Shown: one piece after another, positions 1 through 8,077 of the stretch | Layout of the letters: each line of letters opens with the position of its first letter | Position numbering within the stretch: the stretch's first letter is position 1 | Assembly: GCF_940670765.1 (NCBI RefSeq) | Contig: NZ_CALNVW010000002.1 | Location: 372,001-436,000, forward strand | DNA length: 64,000 nt | Reading direction: 5' to 3' | DNA from: Streptomyces sp. A 4/2 | GTDB taxonomy: Bacteria; Actinomycetota; Actinomycetes; Streptomycetales; Streptomycetaceae | Notes under the pieces: generated by a model | The model's database searches: none | What the model was told of the DNA's origin: nothing | The model's input: the letters and a program-made list of their open reading frames with translations, nothing else | Position numbers and translations under genes: made by a program

Positions 1-486
1 CGGCTGGCCCGGGTGCTCGACCGCTATCTCACCTTCGTCGATCAGCACGATGCCGGGTTCTCCGCGCTGTTGCAGGGCGGGACCGTCGCCGAGACCTCCC
101 GGACCGGGGCGATCGTGGACGAGGTGCGGCGGGCCGCGGCCGAACAGATCCTGGTCCACCTCGGGGTCACGGCGCCCGGTCCGCGGCTGCGCATGATGGT
201 GCGGACCTGGATCGCCGCTGTCGAGGCCGCTTCGCTGATCTGGCTCGACGAGGAGAAACGGCCGCCGCTCGCCGAACTCCGCGGCTGGCTGATCGACCAT
301 CTCATCGCGCTGCTCGCCGCGACCGCGGCGACGGACCGCCAGACCGCGGAGGCCGTGCGGACGGCGCTGGCGGCGGAGAGACCCGACGGCGCGGCCGGGG
401 TGCTGGCCCGTCGGCTGCTGCCCGTCGTGGGCGAGACCGCCCATCTGCTGACCGGGCCGACCGGCGGGGAGTCTGCCGCGTCCTGA
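1..486 (+). CDS. TetR-family regulator, C-terminal part (cut by window start)
   Basis: The reading frame is open from base 1 and ends with TGA at 484-486, so the N-terminal DNA-binding domain lies outside the window. The visible 160 or so residues are all-helical, with an FxxLLQGG-like helix, a conserved [11 protein letters not shown] stretch and Leu/Ala-rich helices, as in the ligand-binding and dimerisation domain of TetR regulators. With no HTH visible the family call rests on the C-terminal pattern only. The Met at base 13 is an internal codon and should not be taken as the start. Ligand and target are unknown. Confidence 0.6.
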   Translation, partial: RLARVLDRYLTFVDQHDAGFSALLQGGTVAETSRTGAIVDEVRRAAAEQILVHLGVTAPGPRLRMMVRTWIAAVEAASLIWLDEEKRPPLAELRGWLIDHLIALLAATAATDRQTAEAVRTALAAERPDGAAGVLARRLLPVVGETAHLLTGPTGGESAAS

Positions 487-508
487 CGGCCCGGTATGCG
501 TCGTCAGT

Positions 509-514
509 CAGACT
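509..514 (+). promoter_or_regulatory. -10 element, leaderless start
   Basis: CAGACT lies 6 nt before the GTG at 521, the spacing expected for a leaderless transcript. No Shine-Dalgarno sequence is present. The -35 box is not obvious. Confidence 0.45.
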
Positions 515-520
515 GGCCCG

Positions 521-883
521 GTGAAGAGCGAAGAAACCCTGTTCGTGGGCGGCCCGCTGGACGGGCGCGTACTGCCGATCCTGCTGGGGCCGACCGGTCA
601 GCCGCCGAAGGTGTACGAGGTCCCCGTCCCTGACGCGGCGGGCGGCCCGCCGACCGTGCTGGTCTACGTACGCACTCCGGCCGGGCACACCAAGCGGCTG
701 GGGATCCAGCGCGGCTGGCGGTACGAGTACGCGCCCGAGGGGCGGCCCCGCACGCTGAAGTGGCCTTGGTCGAAACCACAGCCGAAGCCGCAGCCGCAGT
801 CGCAGTCGCAGCAAGAGCCGGAGGCTGGGTCGAAGGGGCCGGCGGGGCCGGAACCGGAGCCCGGCACGAAACCTGACGCATAG
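521..883 (+). CDS. Hypothetical protein, 120 aa, Pro/Gln-rich tail
   Basis: A 120-residue protein that I do not recognise. It opens with [15 protein letters not shown] and has a compact basic region ([19 protein letters not shown], about residues 66-84), then a low-complexity tail of Lys-Pro-Gln and Ser-Gln repeats from about residue 85. The GGPLDGR motif recurs in small actinobacterial hypothetical proteins. The GTG start is chosen because a -10 box sits 6 nt upstream. It lies between a TetR gene and a secreted hydrolase but is not obviously co-transcribed with either. Function unknown. Confidence 0.6.
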   Translation: MKSEETLFVGGPLDGRVLPILLGPTGQPPKVYEVPVPDAAGGPPTVLVYVRTPAGHTKRLGIQRGWRYEYAPEGRPRTLKWPWSKPQPKPQPQSQSQQEPEAGSKGPAGPEPEPGTKPDA

Positions 884-977
884 CCAGGAACCGCGCCGGG
901 GCTCCCCTGTCCGGGTGACCGTATTGCGCCGGGTCGACCACCTGTGAGGCGACAGCAGCCGCTTCGCCACATGCTCG

Positions 978-1004
978 TTCCGGGGCGGACGGACCGCCCC
1001 GGAA
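978..1004 (+). other. Hairpin in the leader of the NlpC/P60 gene
   Basis: A perfect 11-bp stem (TTCCGGGGCGG pairing with CCGCCCCGGAA) around the 5-nt loop ACGGA ends just before the AGAGG ribosome-binding sequence. A smaller GGCGA/TCGCC stem precedes it at about 948-966. The arrangement could control translation of the downstream hydrolase. Confidence 0.5.
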
Positions 1005-1018
1005 GCAGAGGTGATGTG

Positions 1019-2404
1019 GTGTCAGGCAGGCTGCTCCGATTCATCTGCACGACGGCGCTGGTCACGGTGATCGTCTCCGGGTCGTCGCCCGCGCTCGCCG
1101 ACCCCGACGTGACCCGCGGCCCGCTGCCCGCGCCCCCGCCCCGGCCCGTAGCGGCCGACCCGGTCGGCACGGCCCGTCCCGCCGCCTCGGCCAGCCCCGA
1201 CGCCTCCACCGCAGATCCGGCCACGGACCCGGTCGCAGATCCCGCCGCAGACCCCGCCGCAGATCCGGGCGCGCACCCCGCCGCGAACCCCGGTTCCCCC
1301 GACGGAGCCCCGCTCGCCCCCGGCGCCCCCGCCGATGCCGTACTGGGGCGGCTTCGCCGTCTCTACCAGCAGTCCGAGGCGGCCGGGCAGAAGTACCGGG
1401 CCACCGTGGACGCGCTCAAGCGCCAGCGGTCCGCCACCGTGAACGTCACCGCCGGTCTGGCGAAGGCACGGATCGAGCTCGCGCAGAGCCGCAACGCCGC
1501 GGGCCAACTGGCGCGAGAGCAGTACCAGGGCAGGTCCGGGCTCTCCCCGTACCTGAGTCTGCTGCTCGGCAACGACCCCCAGCAGGCACTCGACGAGAGT
1601 CACCAGCTGCAGCAGGCGTCCGCCGATCTGCTGGCGAAGGCGAAACGGCTCACGAGCGCCGAACACCACGCGGACACCCTCACCACCGCCTCACGCGCCG
1701 CACTGAACCGCCAACAGGCTCTCGCCGCCCGGCAGAAGAAGGAGTACGCCACGGCCGAGGCCCGGCTCCGGCAGGCGGAGGCGCTGCTCGCCACGCTCAC
1801 CCCGGGCGAGGCCTCCGACGTGAAGGCACTGGACCAGGCGGACACCAGCGCGGCCCAGGACCAGTTGCTCACGTCGGGCGCGCTGAGCGGACCGCAGGCG
1901 GCGGCGTCGCAGCGGGGGCTGAAGGCGGTGCGGTACGCGCTCACCCAGGTCGGCAAGCCGTACCTCTGGGGTTCCACGGGCCCGGACTCCTTCGACTGTT
2001 CCGGGCTCACCTCGCAGGCCTGGGCCCACGCGGGCCACACCATCCCCCGCACCAGCCAGGAGCAGTGGCGGCAGCTGCGCAAGGTATCGCTGCGGGCCCT
2101 GCGCCCCGGCGACCTGATCGTCTACTTCCCGGGGGCCACCCATGTCGCGCTGTACATCGGCCACGGGCAGGTGGTCCAGGCGCCGCGCCCCGGCGCCGAG
2201 GTGAAGGTCTCGCCCCTCGCGTCGAATCCGGTACTGGGCGCGGTCCGCCCGGACGCCGGAGGTGATCCGGAGTCCGGGCGGCATGCCGGAACCGACGGTG
2301 GAGCCGGTACGGGAAGTGGGGCCGGTGCCGGTGCCGAAGGCCAGGCCGGGACCAGCGATCAGGCCGGGACCGGGAATCAGGCTCCGGAGACCTCGGCCAG
2401 GTAG
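1019..2404 (+). CDS. Secreted NlpC/P60 (C40) peptidoglycan hydrolase
   Basis: Probable cell-wall D,L-endopeptidase of about 461 aa. The signal peptide is LLRFICTTALVTVIVSGSSPALA followed by an Ala/Pro/Asp-rich linker with (A)DPA repeats, then a long coiled coil (about residues 105-265). The catalytic C40 domain has the Cys motif PDSFDCSGLTSQA, the His motif THVALYIG and a third polar residue in QAPRPG. The C-terminus is a Gly/Ala/Thr repeat tail. GTG at 1016 or 1019 is preferred over the longer GTG at 944 because AGAGG at 1007-1011 precedes it and the signal peptide starts there. Its last 28 bp overlap the end of the convergent monooxygenase gene. Confidence 0.85.
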   Translation: MSGRLLRFICTTALVTVIVSGSSPALADPDVTRGPLPAPPPRPVAADPVGTARPAASASPDASTADPATDPVADPAADPAADPGAHPAANPGSPDGAPLAPGAPADAVLGRLRRLYQQSEAAGQKYRATVDALKRQRSATVNVTAGLAKARIELAQSRNAAGQLAREQYQGRSGLSPYLSLLLGNDPQQALDESHQLQQASADLLAKAKRLTSAEHHADTLTTASRAALNRQQALAARQKKEYATAEARLRQAEALLATLTPGEASDVKALDQADTSAAQDQLLTSGALSGPQAAASQRGLKAVRYALTQVGKPYLWGSTGPDSFDCSGLTSQAWAHAGHTIPRTSQEQWRQLRKVSLRALRPGDLIVYFPGATHVALYIGHGQVVQAPRPGAEVKVSPLASNPVLGAVRPDAGGDPESGRHAGTDGGAGTGSGAGAGAEGQAGTSDQAGTGNQAPETSAR

Positions 2405-3612
2405 GCGTTCGTCTTCTCCGGCTCGAAGAAGAAGTTCTCGAAGTCCGCGGGGTTGTTGAAGCCGTTCGCGAAGCGGTCGGCCACCGGCTGGAGCTGGCCC
2501 GCCGCGCCGATCAGGTTCAGTACGTGCTCCGGGGGGACGCCCAGCATGGCGTTCGTCCACTTGGTGACGTGCTTCGCCGTCTCCCAGTACTGGTCGAAGG
2601 TCTGCTGCATCCACGCCTCGTCGAAGGGCTGGTCGCCCCGGTCGACGATGGAGCCCAGGTAGGAAGCAGCGCACTTCGAGGCCGAGTTGGAGCCCTGGCC
2701 GGTGATCGGGTCGTTGGCGACGACCACGTCGGCGACGCCCAGGACCAGACCGCCGCCGGGCAGCCGGCCGATCGGGTTGCGGACGGTGGGGGCGTAACGG
2801 CCGGAGAGGGTGGCGCCCGCGTCGGTCAGTTCCACGCCGGTGGCGCGCGCGTACTCCCACGGCGTGAACTTCTGCATGAGCTCCAGCGTCAGCGCCAGGT
2901 GCTCGGAAGGGTCCTTGATGCCCTGGAAGGCGTCCAGCGGGCCGCCGGGTATGCCCTCCCAGAACAGGATGTCCGCGCGGCCGGAGTTGGTGAGGGTCGG
3001 CATCACGAACAGCTCGCCGACGCCCGGGACCAGGTTGCAGCGGACCGCGTCGAAGTCGGGGTGCTCGGGGCGGACGCCCATGCCGTGCACGTACGCCACC
3101 GCCAGCGCACGCTGCGGCGCGGTGAACGGCGAACGCGAGGCGTCCCGGCCGAACATCGAGACCAGCTCGCCCTTGCCCGCCGAGACCATCACCAGGTCGT
3201 ACGTCCGGGCGAAGAAGTCCAGGTCGGAGACTGCCGCACCGTGGATCACCAACTGTCCACCGCGCTGCGCGAACGTCTCCATCCAGCCGGCCATCTTCAC
3301 CCGCTGGTCGACCGACTGGGCGTAGCCGTCGAGCTTGCCCACCCAGTCGATGGCGCGGGAGGAGTCCGGGGCGGCCACGGAGACGCCGAGCCCTTCGATC
3401 TTCGGGGCCTGGGACTCCCAGAAGTTGAGCTGAAGGTCCCGCTCGTGCTGGAGCGCGGTATGGAACATGCACTGCGTGGACATGACCCGGCCGGAGCGGA
3501 TCTCATCGGCGGTGCGGTTCGACATGAGAGTGACCTCGTAGCCCTGTGACTGAAGTCCGAGGGCCAGCTGGAGTCCGGACTGGCCGGCTCCCACGATGAG
3601 TATCTTCCGCAT
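2377..3612 (-). CDS. StyA-like FAD-dependent (styrene/indole-type) monooxygenase
   Basis: A 411-aa flavoprotein. It starts MRKILIVGAGQSGLQLALGL, an ADP-binding GxGxxG fingerprint, and has a late FAD motif around GVADVVVANDPITGQGSNSA (about residue 293). That pattern fits the styrene/indole monooxygenase oxygenase component, which uses reduced FAD from a separate reductase (StyB). No reductase gene is in this window. It begins 14 nt after the cvnD stop on the same strand, so it reads as the last gene of the conservon operon, the slot some conservons fill with a cytochrome P450. The substrate is unknown. The AUG at 3612 fits the conserved N-terminus. Confidence 0.8.
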   Translation of the reverse strand: MRKILIVGAGQSGLQLALGLQSQGYEVTLMSNRTADEIRSGRVMSTQCMFHTALQHERDLQLNFWESQAPKIEGLGVSVAAPDSSRAIDWVGKLDGYAQSVDQRVKMAGWMETFAQRGGQLVIHGAAVSDLDFFARTYDLVMVSAGKGELVSMFGRDASRSPFTAPQRALAVAYVHGMGVRPEHPDFDAVRCNLVPGVGELFVMPTLTNSGRADILFWEGIPGGPLDAFQGIKDPSEHLALTLELMQKFTPWEYARATGVELTDAGATLSGRYAPTVRNPIGRLPGGGLVLGVADVVVANDPITGQGSNSASKCAASYLGSIVDRGDQPFDEAWMQQTFDQYWETAKHVTKWTNAMLGVPPEHVLNLIGAAGQLQPVADRFANGFNNPADFENFFFEPEKTNAYLAEVSGA

Positions 3613-3626
3613 GGCGGGTTGTTCTC

Positions 3627-4253
3627 CTATTCGGGGGTGGTGTCGAGTGCGTGGCCCACCAGGGCCAGCAGAGACTCGACCACCGTATTCCTCTTCCGTG
3701 CGTCCATGATCAGCACGGGCACGTGCCGGGGAATCGTCAGCGCCTCGCGGACGTCCTGGGCCTCGAAGTCCGGTGTGCCCTCGAAGTGGTTGACCGACAC
3801 GATGTACGGCAGCCCGCAGCTCTCGAAGTAGTCGAGAGCGGGGAAGCAGTCGGCGAGGCGGCGGGTGTCCGCCAGGACTATCGCGCCGATCGCGCCGCGC
3901 ACCAGGTCGTCCCACATGAACCAGAAGCGCTGCTGGCCCGGGGTGCCGAAGACGTACAGCACGAGGTCGTCGTCGAGGGTCAGCCTGCCGAAGTCCATGG
4001 CGACCGTGGTGGTCGTCTTGTCCGGCGTGGCGCTGAGGTCGTCGGTCTCCTCGCTCGCCTGCGTCATCAGGGCTTCGGTCTGGAGCGGAGTGATCTCCGA
4101 GACCGCGGTCACGAAGGTCGTCTTGCCGACACCGAAGCCGCCCGCCACCACGATCTTGGTGGAGATGGGCGCCCGGGTGCGGTTGTTCTGCCAGGCCTGG
4201 ACAGCCTCGTCGGCCTCGGCGGGGATCAGCGTCTCAGAGACGGCGGAGTCCAC
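3627..4253 (-). CDS. cvnD: Conservon GTPase CvnD
   Basis: Small Ras-like GTPase of 208 aa, the G-protein of a conservon. The P-loop GGFGVGKTT lies near residue 39, the switch-II/G3 region FGTPGQQRF follows, and NHFEG replaces the usual NKxD. After an N-terminal extension the domain runs to the end. The GTG start overlaps the end of cvnC by 20 nt. In characterised conservons CvnD forms a membrane-associated complex with CvnA-CvnC resembling a eukaryotic GPCR module. That role is inherited here from the family. Confidence 0.92.
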   Translation of the reverse strand: MDSAVSETLIPAEADEAVQAWQNNRTRAPISTKIVVAGGFGVGKTTFVTAVSEITPLQTEALMTQASEETDDLSATPDKTTTTVAMDFGRLTLDDDLVLYVFGTPGQQRFWFMWDDLVRGAIGAIVLADTRRLADCFPALDYFESCGLPYIVSVNHFEGTPDFEAQDVREALTIPRHVPVLIMDARKRNTVVESLLALVGHALDTTPE

Positions 4254-4623
4254 TCAGCACCCTTTCGAGCAAAGCGCGGTCGGGCTGGCCTTCGCCGTGC
4301 CCGGTTCCGTACACACGGATCTTTCCCTGGTCTGCGAGGTCGCTGAGCAGCACGCGCACGACCCCCAGCGGCATCTTCAGCAGTGCGGAGATCTCGGCGA
4401 CGGTACGCATCCGCCGGCAGATCTCGACAATGGCCCGCATCTCCGGCATCAGACGCAGCGGGCCGTTGGCCAGCTCCGGACGCTCCGGGGGTGCTTCGAT
4501 CGCGGCGACGAAGGTCTCCACGAAGAGGATGTGGCCGAATTTGGTACGGCCGCCGGTGAGCGAGTACGGGCGTACCCGCGCTGGGCGGCGGTCCGGGTTG
4601 CGGACCGGCAGTGCCGGGGTCAC
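4234..4623 (-). CDS. cvnC: Conservon protein CvnC (DUF742)
   Basis: A 129-aa DUF742 protein, the third member of the conservon. Visible features are the basic N-terminus RNPDRRPARVRPYSLTGGRT and a winged-helix-like body, with EICRRMRTVAEISALLKMPLGVVRVLLSDLADQGKIRV matching the DUF742 consensus (quoted here as a loop-helix block around residues 62-100). The GTG start overlaps the cvnB stop (GTGA), so translation is probably coupled. In conservons CvnC interacts with the kinase and the GTPase. Confidence 0.9.
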   Translation of the reverse strand: MTPALPVRNPDRRPARVRPYSLTGGRTKFGHILFVETFVAAIEAPPERPELANGPLRLMPEMRAIVEICRRMRTVAEISALLKMPLGVVRVLLSDLADQGKIRVYGTGHGEGQPDRALLERVLSGLRRL

Positions 4624-5099
4624 TGGGCGCTCTCCATCGATTTGCGCAGCTCGCTGCGGAGTTCGGGGGTGAGGACATGACCGGCGCGGCCGACGAAGAG
4701 TGCCATGTGGTAGGCCACGACGCTCATGTCGCAGTCCGGCGTGGCGTGCACTCCGAGGAGTGAGCCGTCGCTGACCGACATCACGAAGACGCTGCCCTCC
4801 TCCATGGCGACCATCGTCTGCTTGACGTTCCCGCCGTCCATCAGCTTCGCCGCACCGATGGTGAGGCTGCCGATGCCGGAGACGATGGTGGCGAGGTCGG
4901 CGGCGGATCCCTTGGGCCCGCTCTGCGTGACCTGTTCGGCCTTGACCGGGGTCTCCGGGTCCGAGGAGAGCAGGAGCAGTCCGTCGGACGAGACGACGGC
5001 GACGGAACGGAGCCCTGGCACCTCCTCGACGAGATTCTTCAACAGCCAGTGCAGGTTCCGGGCTTCACTGCTCAGTCCGAATGTGCTGGGCGCAGTCAA
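4620..5099 (-). CDS. cvnB: Conservon roadblock/LC7 protein CvnB
   Basis: A 159-aa roadblock/LC7-type protein: an alpha/beta fold with WLLKNLVEEVPGLRSVAVVSSDGLLL near the N-terminus (read as two adjacent helices and a strand), then IGSLTIGAAKLM and a conserved LGVHATPDCDMSVVAYHM segment. These proteins act as regulators of small GTPases such as CvnD. The start is an unusual TTG. It overlaps the cvnA stop as TTGA and has a strong GAGGAGG about 8 nt upstream, and no ATG or GTG is available in frame at the right place. Confidence 0.92.
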   Translation of the reverse strand: MTAPSTFGLSSEARNLHWLLKNLVEEVPGLRSVAVVSSDGLLLLSSDPETPVKAEQVTQSGPKGSAADLATIVSGIGSLTIGAAKLMDGGNVKQTMVAMEEGSVFVMSVSDGSLLGVHATPDCDMSVVAYHMALFVGRAGHVLTPELRSELRKSMESAQ

Positions 5100-7729
5100 C
5101 TACGTGCCTCCTCGACACTGTCCCCCGCGGCATCGGTACGTACAACGTCCGATCTCTGTTCCGAGATCTCGGTCTCGACGTCTTTGCGGCCGTTCTTCGC
5201 TCCTTGGTGGAAGCCGCCGAGCCTACTGCGCAGCGCTTCCGCGTCCACACCGCCGACACGTGGCCGGGGCGCGGTCGCCGCGGGCTTGGTGATCTTGGGG
5301 GTGCGCTTGGGCAGTCCCTTGTCGGTGATGCGTTCGGCGCCCTGCTCCGGGATACGGCCGGTCGCGGCGGGGTCCGGGGCGGGAGCCGGGGCGGGAGCCG
5401 GGTCCGGCTGCCGTACGGGCTCGGGCTGTTGTACGGGCGCGGGCTGCTGTACGGGCTCCGGCTCCGGTACGGGGTCGGGGCGCCGCATCGTGAAGGTCGG
5501 CTCGTCCACCGCGTCGGCCGTGCGCTCGTGCGCGTCGGCTCCTATGGCGTAACGCGACTTGGCCGGGATCGTGTTGGAGTTGGCCTCGGCGACCGAGCCC
5601 GGCTGGTGCAGCGCGGGCGTCGTCCCGGCGTTCGGCACGAACTGCGCCGGTGCGGTGGGAGGTTCGTCGGGCAGCAGCGCGCACGGCAGTACGACGACCG
5701 CGGCGACCCCGCCCTGCTTCTGCTCGCGCAGCTCGACCCGGACGCCGTGGCGCGCGGCCAGCAGGGAGGCCACCTGGAGGCCGAGTCCGGACTGCTCGTC
5801 GGCGGGCCTGCCGGGGCGCGGCGCGTCGGGGTCGGCGAGGAGCACGTTGAGTTCGTCGCGGCGGCCGGGCGACATGCCGATGCCCTCGTCCTGCACGGTG
5901 AGCATCACCTCGCCGTTCTCCAGGAGATAGCCGGAGAGCTGGACATGGGCCTCCGGCGGCGAGAACGCCGTGGCGTTCTCCAGGAGTTCGGCGACGAGGT
6001 GGCTGATGTCGTCGGCGGCGAAGCCCGCGACCTGGGAGTGCGGCGGCAGGGACCTGAACTCGACCCGTTCGTACCGCTCGATCTCACTGACCGCGGCGCG
6101 CAGCACGTCCACCAGCGGTACGGGACCGCCACCGTGGCCGTGGCTGTGCTCGGTGCCCGCGAGCACCAGCAGGTTCTCGGTGTGCCGGCGCAGCACGGTC
6201 GCCATGTGGTCGAGTTTGAAGAGGGTGGCGAGGGCCTCGGGGTCCTGCTCGCGTTCCTCCAGGCTCTCGATGACGGTGAGCTGACGCTCGACGAGTCCGA
6301 GGCTGCGCAGCGAGAGGTTGACGAAGGTCGACTGGACGGTGTGCCGCAGCCGGTCGAGCCGGGCGCTCACTTCGGCCGTCCGGGCCTCCAGCACGGCGCG
6401 CTCGGACTCGAACCGTTCCTGTCCGCCCAGCAGGTCGCGCTGGTCTCCGACGAGCCGTTCGGCGCGGGCGCCCGCAGTCAGCACCCTGCCGTGCAGGGCG
6501 TTGATGGACCGGACGACCTGGGCGAACTCGTCGTTGCGGCCGGTGAACCGGATCGGTTCCTCCGACTCGGGCGCTCCGGCGAGCCGCGCGGCGCCGATCC
6601 GCAGCACGGCGAGCGGCCGGGTGAGCGTACGGGCCACGGCGGCGCCGACCCCGATGGCGATCAGCAGGAGCACCCCGGCGAGGGCGATCCGGATCTCCAG
6701 TGCGGTCACCGCGTCGTCCCGCAGTGCGGCGAGGCGCTTGGCCTGCCGGTTGCCGAGCGAGGACTCGACGCCGCGCATCTGGTCGATGCGCGCGGTGAGC
6801 GCGGCACCGGCCTTGGCCGGATTGGTCTTGAGGTCGGACTCGGAGAGCTGCGGCTGGGCGGTGAGGCGCGTCAGATAGCCCTCGGCGGTGGTGACCTCGG
6901 AGCCGGAGACCGTACTGGCGAGCGTGTCGCGGGCGGCCGGGTCGGCGGCCTGGTCGAAGTCGGAGAGCGCGGCGAGTTCCCGGACCCTGGACTGCTGGGC
7001 GGCGGCGCTCAGGCCGTTGCGGGTACGGGCCTCTTCGCTGTCGGGAGCCGCGGGCTGCGGTACGTACTGGCCGCTCACCGGGTCGTACCTGGTGGTCCGT
7101 TCGCCCTGCGGGACGGCCAGCGCGGCGAGCAGCAGCCCGCGGGTCTGGCTCGCCTGCTCGACGGCGTGGCCGAGTTCGACCGGTGCCCGGGTGGCCGCTG
7201 CGGCCTCCGGCGGGGTCTGGTCGGCCAGTTGGTCGGAGATGTCCTGGAGTTTGTCGATCAGGTCGGTGTACGCCTTGTCGGCGTCCAGCGCGCTGCCCTT
7301 GCCGTTCAGCACGGTCCGGCGGAGGGAGGGGAGAGTGGCGAGGTCACGCCGGAGCGTGGCGGGGGCCGCCGCGCCGATCTCCTCGATCTCGTTGTCGACG
7401 CGGGTGGCCCGGTCGGCAGCGAGCTTGTCCTTCTTGGCCCGGCCGCCCGCGATGTAGACCGTGACGTCGTCGCGCTCGTCCGCCAGGGCGTGCCCCAGGG
7501 AGACCGTCTGTTGTTCCAGGTCGGCGAGGGTGACCAGGTGCTGGGCGTCCGTCAGTTCGGTCGACGCGGTGTACACAGCGGGGGCGCCGGCCGCCAGGAC
7601 GGTGAGGCCGACCACGGCCACGCCCCCGAAAAGACGCCTGCGTACCCGGACCGTGCGCTCGACAGGCACGCCTTTGTTGCCCCGAAGCCGCTTGTTCTGC
7701 ACCGGTGCTCGCAATCTTGACTCGTCCAC
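5096..7729 (-). CDS. cvnA: Conservon sensor histidine kinase CvnA (nitrate/nitrite-sensing type)
   Basis: An 877-aa membrane kinase-like sensor. TM1 is at about residues 32-56 and TM2 at about 336-358. Between them is a helical extracytoplasmic domain of the NIT type, with an E-R-D-D-V core. HAMP follows TM2, then a dimerisation helix with an RRHTENLLVLAG segment, then a HATPase domain with N-box LLENATAFSPP (about 588), G1 DEGIGMSP and G2 SGLGLQVAS. The last 180 residues or so are disordered and rich in Pro/Gln (QQPAPVQQPEPVRQ). It heads the cvnABCD-monooxygenase operon. The GTG at 7729 is the longest start; starts about 9-20 codons further in are possible because no good SD is visible. Confidence 0.9.
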   Translation of the reverse strand: MDESRLRAPVQNKRLRGNKGVPVERTVRVRRRLFGGVAVVGLTVLAAGAPAVYTASTELTDAQHLVTLADLEQQTVSLGHALADERDDVTVYIAGGRAKKDKLAADRATRVDNEIEEIGAAAPATLRRDLATLPSLRRTVLNGKGSALDADKAYTDLIDKLQDISDQLADQTPPEAAAATRAPVELGHAVEQASQTRGLLLAALAVPQGERTTRYDPVSGQYVPQPAAPDSEEARTRNGLSAAAQQSRVRELAALSDFDQAADPAARDTLASTVSGSEVTTAEGYLTRLTAQPQLSESDLKTNPAKAGAALTARIDQMRGVESSLGNRQAKRLAALRDDAVTALEIRIALAGVLLLIAIGVGAAVARTLTRPLAVLRIGAARLAGAPESEEPIRFTGRNDEFAQVVRSINALHGRVLTAGARAERLVGDQRDLLGGQERFESERAVLEARTAEVSARLDRLRHTVQSTFVNLSLRSLGLVERQLTVIESLEEREQDPEALATLFKLDHMATVLRRHTENLLVLAGTEHSHGHGGGPVPLVDVLRAAVSEIERYERVEFRSLPPHSQVAGFAADDISHLVAELLENATAFSPPEAHVQLSGYLLENGEVMLTVQDEGIGMSPGRRDELNVLLADPDAPRPGRPADEQSGLGLQVASLLAARHGVRVELREQKQGGVAAVVVLPCALLPDEPPTAPAQFVPNAGTTPALHQPGSVAEANSNTIPAKSRYAIGADAHERTADAVDEPTFTMRRPDPVPEPEPVQQPAPVQQPEPVRQPDPAPAPAPAPDPAATGRIPEQGAERITDKGLPKRTPKITKPAATAPRPRVGGVDAEALRSRLGGFHQGAKNGRKDVETEISEQRSDVVRTDAAGDSVEEARS

Positions 7730-8065
7730 GCATGAAGCCGAGGTGACGGCTGATCACCAGCATGCGCTTCCACCACTGGTACGGCTTCTGACCATTCCAG
7801 TGGATTTGGGAGGGGAGTGCGCATCGCCGGGTCGGCCACCCGAACGAGTGAACATCACCAGCGAGTTGGCGAACAACTCTGCGAGCGGTACGTACCGGTG
7901 GCATACGGAGTGCCGGTTGGAACTTCCGCACGGGCTTTGGCAGGATGCCCGCCCGCAGAGTCGCGGAGCCACACATTCCACCCCAAGCCCCCCGGAGACC
8001 CCCGTCCGGCGTGGCGGTCCGGGCCGGGAGGGCCGTCATTGTGCGGCTGTCGTGAAGGGCTCGGG
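7730..8065. other. Divergent intergenic region between cvnA and the PP2C-like gene
   Basis: About 340 bp separate two divergent starts. A possible promoter toward the PP2C-like gene is TTGGAA near 7917 with CAGGAT about 18 nt later. No gene, repeat or clear operator was seen in the rest. Confidence 0.35.
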
Positions 8066-8071
8066 CAGACT
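8066..8071 (+). promoter_or_regulatory. -10 element, leaderless start
   Basis: CAGACT sits 6 nt before the ATG at 8078, identical in sequence and spacing to the one at 509-514. No SD sequence precedes the ATG. Confidence 0.45.
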
Positions 8072-8077
8072 GCCGGT

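Noticed and set aside
884..1018. c-di-AMP (ydaO-type) riboswitch upstream of the NlpC/P60 gene
   Set aside because: The genomic context fits, but I could not find the conserved GGGGACCCA-like and GGGGTGAATC-like blocks. Only hairpins are seen, so I call it a structured leader and leave the riboswitch question to an Infernal search.
5081..7720. Very long plus-strand reading frame opposite cvnA
   Set aside because: It is the antisense shadow of a GC-rich coding gene; its translation is Gly/Arg-rich with no recognisable domain. The same holds for the long frames opposite sucA, the STAND gene and the 27496-31440 frame opposite the conflict genes.
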